Source of the DNA: Aureimonas altamirensis
Lineage (GTDB): Bacteria > Pseudomonadota > Alphaproteobacteria > Rhizobiales > Rhizobiaceae
Direction of reading: 5' to 3'
NCBI RefSeq assembly: GCF_023702225.1
Contig: NZ_JAMQCO010000009.1
Coordinates: 181,239-245,238 of the forward strand
DNA length: 64,000 nt
Shown one piece after another: positions 11,608 through 20,786 of the stretch (position 1 is the first letter of the stretch; each line of letters opens with the position of its first letter). The position numbers were made by a program, and so were the translations under genes. Under the pieces are notes generated by a model that did not search any database, was not told where the DNA came from, and saw nothing but the letters and a program-made list of their open reading frames with translations.

Positions 11608-12374
11608 TGCCCGCGCCCGATCTGCGCGGCCGGCTGGAGGCGCGCGGCTTCCTGATATCCGCCTGGTCCAGCCTGACGCAGCCGGAATTGCTGGAGCGGA
11701 TGCTGCAGGGCGGCTTCGACCTCGCCACCTTCGACATGCAGCACGGCATGCACGACGAGGCCAGCGTGGGCAAAGGCATAGCCACCGCGTCGCATATGGG
11801 CACGGCCTCGCTGGTGCGGGTGCCCGTGGGCGGCTACGCCACCGTGTCGCGCGTTCTGGATTACGGTGCGACGGGCGTCATCCTGCCCATGATCGAGTCG
11901 GCCGATGATGCCCGCGCGCTCGTGGCGGTGGCCAAATATCCGCCGCTCGGCCAGCGCTCCTATGGCCCGACGCGCGCGGTGATGCTGCATGGCTACGGCG
12001 GCGGAAAGGCCTATTTCGAGGCTGCCAACCGCGACACGCTGGCGTTTGCGATGATCGAGACGCCGGCGGCCTACGCCGCGCTCGACGAAATCCTGGCCGT
12101 CGAGGGGTTGGACGGCGTCTTCATCGGCCCGTCGGACCTGTCGATCGCCCTGACCGGCGGTCGCCTCAGCCATGACGGGCCTGAAGTCACTGCCGCGATC
12201 CAGACCATCGCCGCCAAGGCGCGCGCCTGCGGCAAGTTCACCGCGCTCTACGTCTTCGATGCGGACGAGACCGCGCGGGCGAAGGAGATGGGCGTCGACC
12301 TCGTTACCCTGTCGTCGGACATGGCGATCTTCAATGCGGGCCTTGCCGCCCTGCGCGCCTCGACGGGGCGCTGA
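11607..12374 (+). CDS. HpcH/HpaI family aldolase
   Basis: A 255-residue class II aldolase of the pyruvate-type TIM-barrel family. Motifs are TFDMQHGMHDE (catalytic His region), the VRVPVGGYATVSRVLDYGA stretch, MIETPAAYAALDEI (metal-binding Glu) and VFIGPSDLSIALTG. Relatives cleave 2-keto-3-deoxy sugar acids or 4-hydroxy-2-oxo acids, and the substrate here is not known. It is translationally coupled to the DUF1476 gene. Confidence 0.9.
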   Translation: MPAPDLRGRLEARGFLISAWSSLTQPELLERMLQGGFDLATFDMQHGMHDEASVGKGIATASHMGTASLVRVPVGGYATVSRVLDYGATGVILPMIESADDARALVAVAKYPPLGQRSYGPTRAVMLHGYGGGKAYFEAANRDTLAFAMIETPAAYAALDEILAVEGLDGVFIGPSDLSIALTGGRLSHDGPEVTAAIQTIAAKARACGKFTALYVFDADETARAKEMGVDLVTLSSDMAIFNAGLAALRASTGR

Positions 12375-12395
12375 CGTCGATGTCGCTTCGCCGCG

Positions 12396-12965
12396 TCAAT
12401 GATGATGCGGCGGGGCCTTCAGCCGGGCAAGGAACTTGCCGAACGTCAGGAGGCCTTCGGGCCAGGGCCCATGGCCGCTGTCGGCATTCAGATGGCCGCT
12501 TTCGCCCGCATCGATGAACAGAGATCCCCAGGCCGCGGCGATATCCTCGGATGCCTCGAAGCTCGAGTAATGGTCGTTGCGGCTGGCCACAACGATGGAC
12601 GGGAATGGCAGCGGATCGCGCGGGTAGGGGCCGAACGTCATCAGGTGCCGTGGGCGGATCGCCTCGTTGGACACGTCCGGCGGAGCCACGAAGAACGCGC
12701 CGGCAACCGGTTTCCTGAACAGGGGGATCGCCTGTACCACGCTGGCGACGCCCAGCGAATGGGCCACGATCACGCAGGGCTTCGTGGTGGCGTTGACGGC
12801 GTCGGCCACCGCCTTCGTCCAGTCTTCGCGGACGGGCTTTGTCCATTCCGCCTGCACGACGCGGCTGGCGGTGGAAAGCTTGCGCTCCCATCGGCTTTGC
12901 CAGTGCTGGTCGGAGGCCCCGGTATAGCCGGGAACGATAAGGATATCGGCTTCTGATACGCGCAT
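12396..12965 (-). CDS. RBBP9/YdeN-type alpha/beta hydrolase
   Basis: A 189-residue serine hydrolase. Motifs are ILIVPGYTGASDQHWQSRWE at the N terminus, the nucleophile elbow VIVAHSLGV, VVASRNDHYSSFE (acid) and SGHLNADSGHGPWPEG (catalytic His). Family members are small esterases of uncertain substrate. It converges on the aldolase gene and stands alone. It ends with a short His run (HHH). Confidence 0.88.
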   Translation of the reverse strand: MRVSEADILIVPGYTGASDQHWQSRWERKLSTASRVVQAEWTKPVREDWTKAVADAVNATTKPCVIVAHSLGVASVVQAIPLFRKPVAGAFFVAPPDVSNEAIRPRHLMTFGPYPRDPLPFPSIVVASRNDHYSSFEASEDIAAAWGSLFIDAGESGHLNADSGHGPWPEGLLTFGKFLARLKAPPHHH

Positions 12966-13013
12966 GGCTGCCAGATGTGCGGTCGCGGCATGCTTGTCAA
13001 GTTCGGTGCGCCT

Positions 13014-14465
13014 TTACATCAACGGGCTGATCAGCCGCATGATGTTTTCCCCGAGTTGCGTGGCGAAACCGCGCTTTGCCCAGCTTTCCGCGTCCAGCCG
13101 CTCGCTGCTTGCCCGGTAGTCCCGTTCGATGCCGCGCAGCTTGCGGACCATTTCCGCGTCGTAGATCAGCAGCGTCACTTCGGAATTCAGCTCGAAGGAG
13201 CGGCGATCCATGTTGGCAGAGCCGATGATGGCGATATCCTCGTCGATCGACAGGTGCTTGGCATGCAGGAACCGCTCCCGGTACAGCATCACCTCCACCC
13301 CCGCCGACAGGAGATCGTCGTAGTAGGAGCGCTGCGCATGGTCGATCAGGGCCGAATTGGTCGTGTAGGTCACGAACAGCGAAACCGTCACGCCCTTTGC
13401 GACCGCGGTGCGCATGGCCTGCAGAAGTGGCTCGTTGGGGATGAAATAGGGCGTCGCCAGCACCACCCGGTCGCGCGCGTTGTGGATCAGGTCGGTGAAC
13501 AGCGTGTCCACCTGCGCGCCCGGATAGTCCGGGCCGGTCGGCAGAAGCTGTGCCAGCGCACCGCCTTCCGCGTCCGCGAAATCTGTGACGGGCATCAGAT
13601 CCGGCGAGCCGATATCCTCCTCCGTTTCGAGGTACCAGTCGCCGATGAAGACGGCCTGCATCTCCAGCACCACAGGGCCGACTACGCGCGCCATGACCTC
13701 GCGGTAGAAGGTATTCGGCTCGTATTCGCTGCGATGCATGTTCTGCGATCCCACCCAGCCGACATGCCCGTCGACCACAACGATCTTGCGATGGTTGCGC
13801 AGGTCGGCCCGCGTCGCCCGGTTCCAGAAGCGCAGGGGCAGGATGACCCGGAGCGCGACGCCCGAGCCTTCCAGGCGGCGCGCGATTCGCCGCCGGTCGG
13901 TGGACGAGCCGACGGCGTCGATCAGGAGGCGGCAGGTGACGCCGCGCCGCGCCGCGCGCTCCAGCGCCGCCAGCACCTTGTCCCCGGCCTCGTCCATCAT
14001 CAAAATGTAGAACAGCATGTGGACGTGCTTCCTGGCGCCGTCGATGTCGGCGACGATGCGTTCGACGACGCGGTTGTAGTCCGCATCCAGGTCGATCCGG
14101 TTGCCGGGCAGGCATGGCTGGCGGCCCAGCCGCTGCACAAGCCGTGCCGCCATGGCGTAGCGCGGGGCAAGCCCTTCCTCATGTCCGGAGCGCTGTTCGA
14201 GCGTCAGGTCGCCCAGCGCGCGGCCCAGCACGGCGGGAAGACGCCGGAGCCTGTCCTTGCGCCAGCGCGGATGCTCCGCATGGCCGAGCGCCAGGTAGAT
14301 CAGCAGCGCCACGATGGGCAGGAAGAAGAAAAGGATCATCCAGGCCTGCGCCGCTGCGGGCGAGCGGCGGAAGGGAATGTAGATCAGCGCTCCGAAGATG
14401 ATGCCCCAGTTGAGTATCCCCGTCGCGACCGACCAGGTCGTCCAGAAGGCGGCGTCGAGTTGCAT
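13014..14465 (-). CDS. cls: Cardiolipin synthase, phospholipase D type
   Basis: About 483 residues. Two N-terminal membrane helices (residues 5-60, including IIFGALIYIPFRRSP and AWMILFFFLPIVALLIYLALG) precede two phospholipase D domains. The first HKD motif is degenerate (NHRKIVVVDGHVGWVGSQN); the second is complete (LHAKHLSIDEDIAIIGSANMD). The enzyme condenses two phosphatidylglycerols, or related lipids, at the inner membrane. The ATG at 14465 starts near the first helix; another in-frame ATG lies at 14501. The HRK variant of motif 1 occurs in active cardiolipin synthases. Confidence 0.93.
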   Translation of the reverse strand: MQLDAAFWTTWSVATGILNWGIIFGALIYIPFRRSPAAAQAWMILFFFLPIVALLIYLALGHAEHPRWRKDRLRRLPAVLGRALGDLTLEQRSGHEEGLAPRYAMAARLVQRLGRQPCLPGNRIDLDADYNRVVERIVADIDGARKHVHMLFYILMMDEAGDKVLAALERAARRGVTCRLLIDAVGSSTDRRRIARRLEGSGVALRVILPLRFWNRATRADLRNHRKIVVVDGHVGWVGSQNMHRSEYEPNTFYREVMARVVGPVVLEMQAVFIGDWYLETEEDIGSPDLMPVTDFADAEGGALAQLLPTGPDYPGAQVDTLFTDLIHNARDRVVLATPYFIPNEPLLQAMRTAVAKGVTVSLFVTYTTNSALIDHAQRSYYDDLLSAGVEVMLYRERFLHAKHLSIDEDIAIIGSANMDRRSFELNSEVTLLIYDAEMVRKLRGIERDYRASSERLDAESWAKRGFATQLGENIMRLISPLM

Positions 14466-14674
14466 TGCGGCGGGCATCCATGTGCTGTGGCTGGACCGCA
14501 TTTAGAGCAGATCGGCGAAAAGTGGAAACGCCGGGCAAACGCATCGTGCCCGCCCGTCGACGGCAAGTTGAATTTCGCGGGCGCAACGCCAATATCCATG
14601 CCGGAATTTCGCCCGATGGGGCGTGCATGGATGTGGCGCGGGCCGGCAGGCCGCTTCGTCGGAAAGGGTGCGAG

Positions 14675-15451
14675 TTGCGGATAGTCTACGCCAATCTCGG
14701 ATATGCACGCGATATCGACGGGTCTCTCAAGCACCATCTCGGGCGGGCGCACCACCACATCTATACGCCCCGGCAGGCGCAGCTGCGTGCGCTCCACTTC
14801 CTGAAGGACAAGCTGCGGCAGTTGCAACCGGACCTGTCCTGCTTCCTCGAGATCGACCAGGGCTCCGTCACCAACGGCTTCTTCGACCAGTTTCCCGTCC
14901 TGTGCGAAGACCATCACCGCACGGTGCGAATCGACGGCAAATACAGCGCCGGCAAGCGGTTTCGCCGCCTGTCGGTTTCGCGCGGCAAGTCCAGCGCCTT
15001 CCTGGCTACGGGCGATCTGCCCTTTACGGCGCGGTATCTGGACGACGGCAAGAAGCGGCTGGTCTACGATATCGACCTGCCGGGCGTCCGGGTGCTGCTG
15101 GCGCACTGCTCGCTTTTGCGGCGGGTGCGGCATCGCCAGCTCGAACAACTGGCCGCATGGGCTCGGGAGCGCGATACGCCCACCATCATCACCGGCGATT
15201 TCAACATGTTCGGCGGTCCGCAGGAATTGGCGCCGCTCCTGGCCGACGGGCGCTTCGCCTATCTGAACGGCCAGATGGCGCCGACATTCAGGCTCGGGCC
15301 CTGGAAGGCGAGCCTTGATCCCTGCATCGTATCCGGCGACCTGATGGGGCGCTGCCGGATCGAGATCATCGACATGCCGTTCTCGGACCACCAGATGCTG
15401 ATGATCGACGTGGACACGGCGATGGACGCCCGCCTGCGCAAGGCAGGCTGA
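14675..15451 (+). CDS. Endonuclease/exonuclease/phosphatase family protein
   Basis: About 258 residues with the EEP fold: RIVYANLGYARDIDG at the start (Asn of motif 1), LSCFLEIDQGS (Glu), IITGDFNMFGGPQEL (D-x-N) and DMPFSDHQMLMIDV (Asp-His). The family covers nucleases and phosphodiesterases, including sphingomyelinase-like lipases. A TTG at 14675 behind GGAAAGGG is the likely start; an ATG at 14627 is the alternative. It diverges from the cardiolipin synthase gene, so a lipid role is possible but unproven. Confidence 0.85.
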   Translation: MRIVYANLGYARDIDGSLKHHLGRAHHHIYTPRQAQLRALHFLKDKLRQLQPDLSCFLEIDQGSVTNGFFDQFPVLCEDHHRTVRIDGKYSAGKRFRRLSVSRGKSSAFLATGDLPFTARYLDDGKKRLVYDIDLPGVRVLLAHCSLLRRVRHRQLEQLAAWARERDTPTIITGDFNMFGGPQELAPLLADGRFAYLNGQMAPTFRLGPWKASLDPCIVSGDLMGRCRIEIIDMPFSDHQMLMIDVDTAMDARLRKAG

Positions 15452-15454
15452 CGC

Positions 15455-15526
15455 CTAGATCATTCCGAGGCCGAGCAGCGTCATCGCAAGGATGGTGCTT
15501 GTCAGGATGGTGGACTGCAGCGGCAT
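15455..15526 (-). CDS. Candidate 23-residue hydrophobic small protein
   Basis: A 23-codon frame (MPLQSTILTSTILAM followed by TLLGLGMI) starts with ATG at 15526. GGAG lies 7-10 bases upstream. The whole peptide could form one membrane segment. It ends four bases from the stop of the EEP-family gene on the other strand. It is too short for ordinary gene finders. Support is the ribosome site and the continuous hydrophobicity only, so it remains a candidate. Confidence 0.4.
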   Translation of the reverse strand: MPLQSTILTSTILAMTLLGLGMI

Positions 15527-15605
15527 GGCGTCATCTCCGGCGGGCGGCGATACGCCACCCTTCTGCCGGCAAAACGCCGCATTGATTAACCGGTTCCCAC
15601 CGGCG

Positions 15606-16925
15606 TCATGACGCCGGCGTCACATCCCCGAAGACACGGCGGAAGATGGTGTCGACATGCTTGGTGTGATAGCCGAGGTCGAACTTCTCACGCAGTTCCT
15701 CTTCCGAAAGAGCCTCTCGGACTTCCTTGTCCGCCAGGAGTTCCTGCAGGAAGTCCGCGCCCTGTTCCCAGACCTTCATGGCGTTGCGCTGCACCAGGCG
15801 ATAGGCATCCTCGCGCGACTTGCCGGCCTGGGTGAGCGCCAGGAGGACGCGCTGCGAATGGACCAGCCCGCGGAACTGGTTGAGGTTGCGGTCCATCCGC
15901 TCGGGATAGACGAGCAACTTGTCGATGACGCCCGTCAGGCGCGCCAGCGCGAAGTCCAGCGTGATGGTGGCGTCGGGGCCGATCATCCGCTCCACGGAAG
16001 AGTGCGAGATATCGCGCTCGTGCCAGAGGGCGACGTTTTCCATGGCGGGGAAGGCATAGGAGCGCACCATGCGGGCGAGGCCCGTGAGGTTTTCGGTCAG
16101 CACCGGGTTGCGCTTGTGCGGCATCGCCGACGAGCCTTTCTGGCCGGGCGAGAAATATTCCTCGGCCTCCAGCACCTCGGTCCGCTGCAGATGGCGGATC
16201 TCCACCGCCAGCCGCTCCACCGACGAGGCGATCACCGCCAGCGTCGCGAAATACATCGCATGCCTGTCGCGCGGGATCACCTGCGTCGATACCGGCTCTA
16301 CGTGCAGGCCCATGGCCTTGGCGACATGTTCCTCGACACGCGGATCGATGTTGGCGAACGTGCCGACCGCGCCCGAGATCGCCGCGGTGGAAATTTCCTC
16401 GCGCGCGGCAACGAGCCGGGCGCGCGCGCGCTCGAACTCGACATAGGCCAGCGCCATCTTGACGCCGAAGGTGGTCGGCTCTGCGTGGATGCCGTGGCTG
16501 CGGCCGATGGTGACCGTGTCCTTGTGCTCGAAGGCGCGACGCTTGAGAGCGGCCAGCAGCGCATCAAGATCGGCCAGCAACAGGGTGCTGGCGCGCTGCA
16601 GTTGCACGTTGAAGCAGGTGTCCAGCACGTCGGACGAGGTCATGCCCTGATGGACGAAACGGGCATCCGGCCCGACGAATTCGGCCAGATGCGTCAGGAA
16701 GGCGATCACGTCGTGCTTGGTCTCGCGCTCGATCTCGTCGATGCGGTCGACGTCGAAGGTTGCCGCGCCGCCCTTTTCCCAGATCGTCCTGGCCGCTTCC
16801 TTCGGTATCACGCCCAGCTCCGCCAGGGCGTCCGCCGCGTGCGCCTCGATCTCGAACCAGATGCGGAACTTCGTTTCCTGCGACCAGATGGACACCATTT
16901 CGGGGCGGGAATAACGGGGGATCAT
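15606..16925 (-). CDS. purB: Adenylosuccinate lyase
   Basis: A 439-residue fumarase/aspartase superfamily enzyme. It starts MIPRYSRPEMVSIWSQETKF and carries the signature GSSAMPHKRNPV, plus TIGRSHGIHAEPTTFG and QGMTSSDVLDT. It acts twice in purine synthesis, on SAICAR and on adenylosuccinate, releasing fumarate each time. It is on the same strand as the main pur run but about 4.5 kb away, with unrelated genes between. Confidence 0.98.
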   Translation of the reverse strand: MIPRYSRPEMVSIWSQETKFRIWFEIEAHAADALAELGVIPKEAARTIWEKGGAATFDVDRIDEIERETKHDVIAFLTHLAEFVGPDARFVHQGMTSSDVLDTCFNVQLQRASTLLLADLDALLAALKRRAFEHKDTVTIGRSHGIHAEPTTFGVKMALAYVEFERARARLVAAREEISTAAISGAVGTFANIDPRVEEHVAKAMGLHVEPVSTQVIPRDRHAMYFATLAVIASSVERLAVEIRHLQRTEVLEAEEYFSPGQKGSSAMPHKRNPVLTENLTGLARMVRSYAFPAMENVALWHERDISHSSVERMIGPDATITLDFALARLTGVIDKLLVYPERMDRNLNQFRGLVHSQRVLLALTQAGKSREDAYRLVQRNAMKVWEQGADFLQELLADKEVREALSEEELREKFDLGYHTKHVDTIFRRVFGDVTPAS

Positions 16926-17001
16926 CGGCTATGACTTTCGGCGCTGTGGCTTGAGGAGAAACGCCCCTTTAACAGACGCGCCGCCGCGCCTCAATCACGC
17001 T

Positions 17002-18003
17002 CTACAGCGTACTCCACGCGGGTACCATGTCGCCCGCGTCGGGGCGTGCGGCGTGGACGCCGCGCGCTATGGCGCGCGCCATGACGGCGGCCGACGCCGC
17101 GCCGAGGTCTATGCGCGCTACGCGGTCGGGGACGATGTCGCTGCCGCCGGTCGCCACGCCGAAGACGAGATCGCCGTCGAAGTCGGTATGGGCCGGCCAT
17201 AGCGCGTGGGCAAACCCGTCATGCGCGGCGACGGCCAGCCGCTTGGCAGCCGCCTTGTCCAGCACGGCATCGGTGGCGATGACGGCGATCGTGGTATTGC
17301 CGCCGGGCGTCGGGTTCATCTTGGTGGCGGGCGGCCGCGCGTCCTGCGGCGTGCGGGGCGGCAGGCCGAGCCCGCCGAACTCGCCATTCATCTCGAAGGC
17401 GGCGGCGCGAAAATGACGTGTGCCGAAAAAGAGCGGCGAGCCGACCGCGTTCACCGCCACCAGCGCCGCCACGGTGATGCCGCCGGGCAGCATGCAGGAG
17501 GCCGTCCCGAGGCCGCCCTTGCACGTTGCCGTCGTCGCCCCGAAGCCGGCGCCCACGGTGCCCAGCCGACAGTCGTCACCGGCGGCCAATGCGGCGGCGT
17601 AACCGAGGTCCCGGTAGGGGGAATGCAACCCCCAATCCTTGTCGCCGCCGTTGATGAGGTCGAACAGGATGGCGCCCGTCACGATGGGAACGCGCATACC
17701 GGCAACCTCGAAGCCGCGGCCCTGCGCCCGCAGGGCGGATTGCAGGCCGGAAGCGGCGTCGAGCCCGAATGCCGATCCGCCCGACAGCGCGATTCCGTCG
17801 ATGCCGGAAACGAGGTTCTCCGCATCGAGAAGCGGCGTTTCCCGCGTGCCGGGCGCGCCGCCATGAATGGCGACGGAGGCGACCGCGGGCGCGTCGAACA
17901 GGATGGCCGTCACGCCGCTGCGCAACCGCGCGTCGTCCGCATGCCCAACCGCGATACCTGCGATGTCGGTCAACGCATTTCGCGGGCCCGTGCGCCAAAC
18001 CAT
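17002..18003 (-). CDS. P1 family (S58/DmpA-type) peptidase
   Basis: A 333-residue protein with the P1 fold. It starts RNALTDIAGIAVGHADD and contains GIALSGGSAFGLDAASGL, TVGAGFGATTATCKGGLGTAS and the central PTPGGNTTIAVIATDA. Relatives are self-processing N-terminal nucleophile aminopeptidases or amidases acting on L- or D-aminoacyl substrates. Cleavage normally occurs before a Ser in a GN[TS]T-like site, matching GGNTTI here. It starts two bases after the stop of the upstream binding-protein gene, so the pair is one operon. Confidence 0.9.
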   Translation of the reverse strand: MVWRTGPRNALTDIAGIAVGHADDARLRSGVTAILFDAPAVASVAIHGGAPGTRETPLLDAENLVSGIDGIALSGGSAFGLDAASGLQSALRAQGRGFEVAGMRVPIVTGAILFDLINGGDKDWGLHSPYRDLGYAAALAAGDDCRLGTVGAGFGATTATCKGGLGTASCMLPGGITVAALVAVNAVGSPLFFGTRHFRAAAFEMNGEFGGLGLPPRTPQDARPPATKMNPTPGGNTTIAVIATDAVLDKAAAKRLAVAAHDGFAHALWPAHTDFDGDLVFGVATGGSDIVPDRVARIDLGAASAAVMARAIARGVHAARPDAGDMVPAWSTL

Positions 18004-18005
18004 GA

Positions 18006-19055
18006 TCAGCCCTCCGGCTGCAGGACGAACCGCCCGTCCTGCCACTCCACGATGTCGTATCGCGGCATGCCGGATTCGCCTTGCGTATCGAAGCGCACCG
18101 GCCCCGCGGCGGTATCGAACGTCTGTCCGCCCAATGCGGCGCCGGGCGCTTGCGTGGAGAGGGCGGATGCGGCGATCTGGCCGGCCGAGTAGCCGTCTTG
18201 GAAATACCCCTCCCGGCGCGGTGCCGCCGTGTCGGAATCGGCGATGGCGAAGCCCTTCGGCGCGATCGCGCGCACGCCATCCGGCAAGGGGGGCTCGCTG
18301 GCCTCGTCGATCAGGTTCTCTCCGCCCAGCACCGCAAGGTCGATATTCAACGACGCCGCATCGCGCATGATGATGGCCGTGTCGGCGACGCCGCCCAGAG
18401 CCACGATCCGCGTAACGCCGCTTTGCGCTATGCGCCGCGCCAGCGTGAACTGCCTGTCTTCGGCGGGGCGGTAATTGTCCATCAACGCCGGCTCCAGCCC
18501 CCGCAGCGCCAATGCGGCGCGCAGTTCGTCGGCAAGGCTGCGGGCGCGCACGGATCCGTCCTCGACGATCCCGAAGGGCAGGCCCGGCCACAGATCGGCG
18601 ATGGCGGCGGCGAGCGCCTGAGCCTCGCCCTCGGGCCTCGGCGCCAGACGCCAGACGCGCCGTTCCTGCCCCCGGCGGACATCCGTCAGCCGCGTGCTGC
18701 GCGCACCCACCACCAGGGTGGGCACGTCCGCGTCGGCCAGGGCGGGCAGGGCGGCCTCGGCGGACGGCGTGCAAAGAAATCCGACGGCCAGCGGGATGTC
18801 TGCCGCCAGGAATGCCAGTGCCGTGTCGCGCCCGCCCTGCGGGGTGCATGGCGTATCCCGTTCCACGATGGCAAGGCCGGGCGCACCCGCGCGAACGCCT
18901 TCCAGGAATTGCCGTCCAAGTGTCTCGTATGGCCCGCTCAACGGCGCGGCGACCCCCAGTTCGGCCTGCTGTGCCGGCGCGGGCTGGGTCAGGAGCGCCA
19001 GGCAGGCTACGCAGCCAGATAGCCACCTCGAATTGCGGATCATCACCCTATGCAT
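18006..19055 (-). CDS. ABC-type branched-chain amino acid substrate-binding protein
   Basis: A 349-residue periplasmic protein of the Leu/Ile/Val-binding (type I) fold. It has a signal peptide (SGCVACLALLTQPAPA, cut near residue 29), then AELGVAAPLSGPYETLGRQFLEGVR, TLVVGARSTRLTDVRRG and FQDGYSAGQIAASAL. No ABC permease or ATPase gene is adjacent. The only partner is the P1 peptidase two bases downstream. It may deliver a peptide-like ligand, or be part of an orphan binding system. Confidence 0.85.
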   Translation of the reverse strand: MHRVMIRNSRWLSGCVACLALLTQPAPAQQAELGVAAPLSGPYETLGRQFLEGVRAGAPGLAIVERDTPCTPQGGRDTALAFLAADIPLAVGFLCTPSAEAALPALADADVPTLVVGARSTRLTDVRRGQERRVWRLAPRPEGEAQALAAAIADLWPGLPFGIVEDGSVRARSLADELRAALALRGLEPALMDNYRPAEDRQFTLARRIAQSGVTRIVALGGVADTAIIMRDAASLNIDLAVLGGENLIDEASEPPLPDGVRAIAPKGFAIADSDTAAPRREGYFQDGYSAGQIAASALSTQAPGAALGGQTFDTAAGPVRFDTQGESGMPRYDIVEWQDGRFVLQPEG

Positions 19056-19242
19056 GCTCCCGACACTGGATTCCCGCGAACGTATATGCTGAAAGCATGA
19101 GGCCGCAAGCGACGGCGACGAATGGCGCTCACCCGAATGGGCAGGTTGTGTAACCGCGCATGATGCTTAACTTCTACTCCGAGGACGTGGATCGTCTCAT
19201 CGCCGAAAGGCGATACGGCGCATGTGCCGGGGAGATTTGGAC

Positions 19243-19743
19243 ATGGATTTGCTGACAGGGCCGTTGATCGACCGCTTCGACTTCCGCAACGCGATGAGCC
19301 ATTTCGCGGCGGCGGTGCATGTCGTCACGACGGATGGCCGCTTCGGCTTGCGCGGAACGACGGTCACGTCGGTCTGCTCCGTATCCGACGATCCGCCGAC
19401 GCTTCTGGTCTGCCTCAACCTGTCCAGCGCCGGCAACGACCGCTTCTCCGAAAACGGTGCCTTTGCCGTCAACGTGCTGGAGGCCGGGCAGGAGGCCGTC
19501 GCACGCGCATTCGCCGGCGAAGGGAAGCTGCCGGCCGAGGAGCGCTTCGCCCTGGCCGCCTGGGAAACCGCAGCAACCGGTGCGCCGATGCTGAAGGGCG
19601 CGCTCGCCAGTTTCGACTGCCGCGTCACGGATTCGCGCATCGTCGCGACCCACCGTGTCATCATCGGCGAGGTCGTGGGGCTGAAGGTCGCGCCCGCGGC
19701 GCCTAGCCTTCTTTACAAGGAGCGCCAGTTTCACAGCCTGTAA
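19243..19743 (+). CDS. Flavin reductase family protein
   Basis: A 166-residue FMN-binding split-barrel protein. It contains RFDFRNAMSHFAAAVHVVTT, GLRGTTVTSVCSVSDDPPTL, LLVCLNLSSAGNDRFSENG and FAVNVLEAGQEAVARAFAG, the HpaC/NTA monooxygenase component B pattern. Such enzymes reduce flavin with NAD(P)H for a partner monooxygenase. No partner gene is adjacent. The ATG at 19243 follows GGGGAG; an earlier in-frame ATG at 19222 is less likely. It precedes the XdhC pair by 21 bases and may share its transcript. Confidence 0.9.
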   Translation: MDLLTGPLIDRFDFRNAMSHFAAAVHVVTTDGRFGLRGTTVTSVCSVSDDPPTLLVCLNLSSAGNDRFSENGAFAVNVLEAGQEAVARAFAGEGKLPAEERFALAAWETAATGAPMLKGALASFDCRVTDSRIVATHRVIIGEVVGLKVAPAAPSLLYKERQFHSL

Positions 19744-19764
19744 GGGCAACGGAAGGCGCGCAGC

Positions 19765-20073
19765 ATGGACGTTCTCGAACTGGCCGAAGCCTGGACGGGC
19801 GAGGGGCGTACCGCCGCGCTCGCCACCGTTCTCGAAACATGGGGCTCGTCTCCACGGCCCGCCGGCAGCCATCTCCTGATCGCCTCCGACGGTGCGTTCG
19901 AAGGCTCGGTCTCGGGCGGCTGCGTCGAGGCGGACGTGATCGCCGAGGCACAGGACGTGATCGCCGACGGACGACCGCGCCTTCTGGAGTTCGGCGTTTC
20001 CGACCAGCGCGCCTGGCAGGCCGGCCTGTCGTGCGGGGGGCGCATCCGGATTCTCGTCGAGCGGATCGCCTGA
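19765..20073 (+). CDS. XdhC/CoxI N-terminal domain protein
   Basis: A 102-residue protein corresponding only to the N-terminal CoxI-type domain of XdhC proteins: ATVLETWGSSPRPAGSHLL, GSVSGGCVEADVI and GLSCGGRIRILVE. XdhC-type proteins insert or sulfurate the molybdenum cofactor of xanthine-dehydrogenase-family enzymes. The C-terminal Rossmann domain is encoded by the next gene, whose start overlaps this stop (TGATG), so the two chains probably act together. Confidence 0.88.
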   Translation: MDVLELAEAWTGEGRTAALATVLETWGSSPRPAGSHLLIASDGAFEGSVSGGCVEADVIAEAQDVIADGRPRLLEFGVSDQRAWQAGLSCGGRIRILVERIA

Positions 20074-20786
20074 TGGATCGCGCCATCCTGGCCGCACTGA
20101 ACCAGGCGCGACGGACCCGTCGTCCCGTGGCGCTGATCACCGACCTCGAATCGGGCGACAACCGCCTCGTCATGGCCGACGACTTTTCCCGCGACGACCA
20201 CGCGGACGAGATCGCGCAGGCCATGGCAAGCCGGGCCGCATGCATGAACCTGCCCGAGCGGGGCGTCTTCGTAAAGGTCTATCTGCCGCAGCCGAGGCTG
20301 ATCATCGTCGGGGCGGTGCATATCGCGCAGTCGCTTGCCGCGATGGCCGCGATGGCGGAACTCGGGATCGAGATCGTGGACCCGCGCGGGGCCTTCGCCT
20401 CGGTCGCCCGCTTCGACGGCTTTCCGCTTCATGAGGCGTGGCCACAGGATCATCTGGCCCGTCATCCTATGGACGGCCAGTCGGCCCTGGTGGCGCTGAG
20501 CCACAATCCGGATATCGACGATCCGGCCCTTGTTGCCGCCTGTACCTCGCCGGCCTTCTACATCGGCGCGCTCGGCAGCCGCAAATCGCATGCCGCGCGG
20601 GTGGAAAGGCTGGCCGCGGCGGGTGTTGATCCATCCGGGATCGCGCGGATCGAAGCGCCGATCGGCCTCGACATCGGGTCGGTGACGCCGCCGGAGATCG
20701 CTGTGTCGATCCTGGCGTCCCTCATCGCTGCGCGCGCTCGCACCGTGCGCGACCTTGCTGCCGGTGGGTCCGTTGCCGCCGCATGA
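20073..20786 (+). CDS. XdhC family protein, Rossmann domain
   Basis: A 237-residue protein with the XdhC C-terminal domain: PRLIIVGAVHIAQSLAAMA (nucleotide-binding turn), VDPRGAFASVARF, ALVALSHNPDIDDPAL and FYIGALGSRKSHAARVERL, ending GLDIGSVTPPEIAVSILASL. It is coupled to the preceding CoxI-like gene and overlaps the MobA-like gene downstream. The three genes look like a molybdenum-cofactor maturation set, but no molybdoenzyme gene is present in the window. Confidence 0.92.
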   Translation: MDRAILAALNQARRTRRPVALITDLESGDNRLVMADDFSRDDHADEIAQAMASRAACMNLPERGVFVKVYLPQPRLIIVGAVHIAQSLAAMAAMAELGIEIVDPRGAFASVARFDGFPLHEAWPQDHLARHPMDGQSALVALSHNPDIDDPALVAACTSPAFYIGALGSRKSHAARVERLAAAGVDPSGIARIEAPIGLDIGSVTPPEIAVSILASLIAARARTVRDLAAGGSVAAA

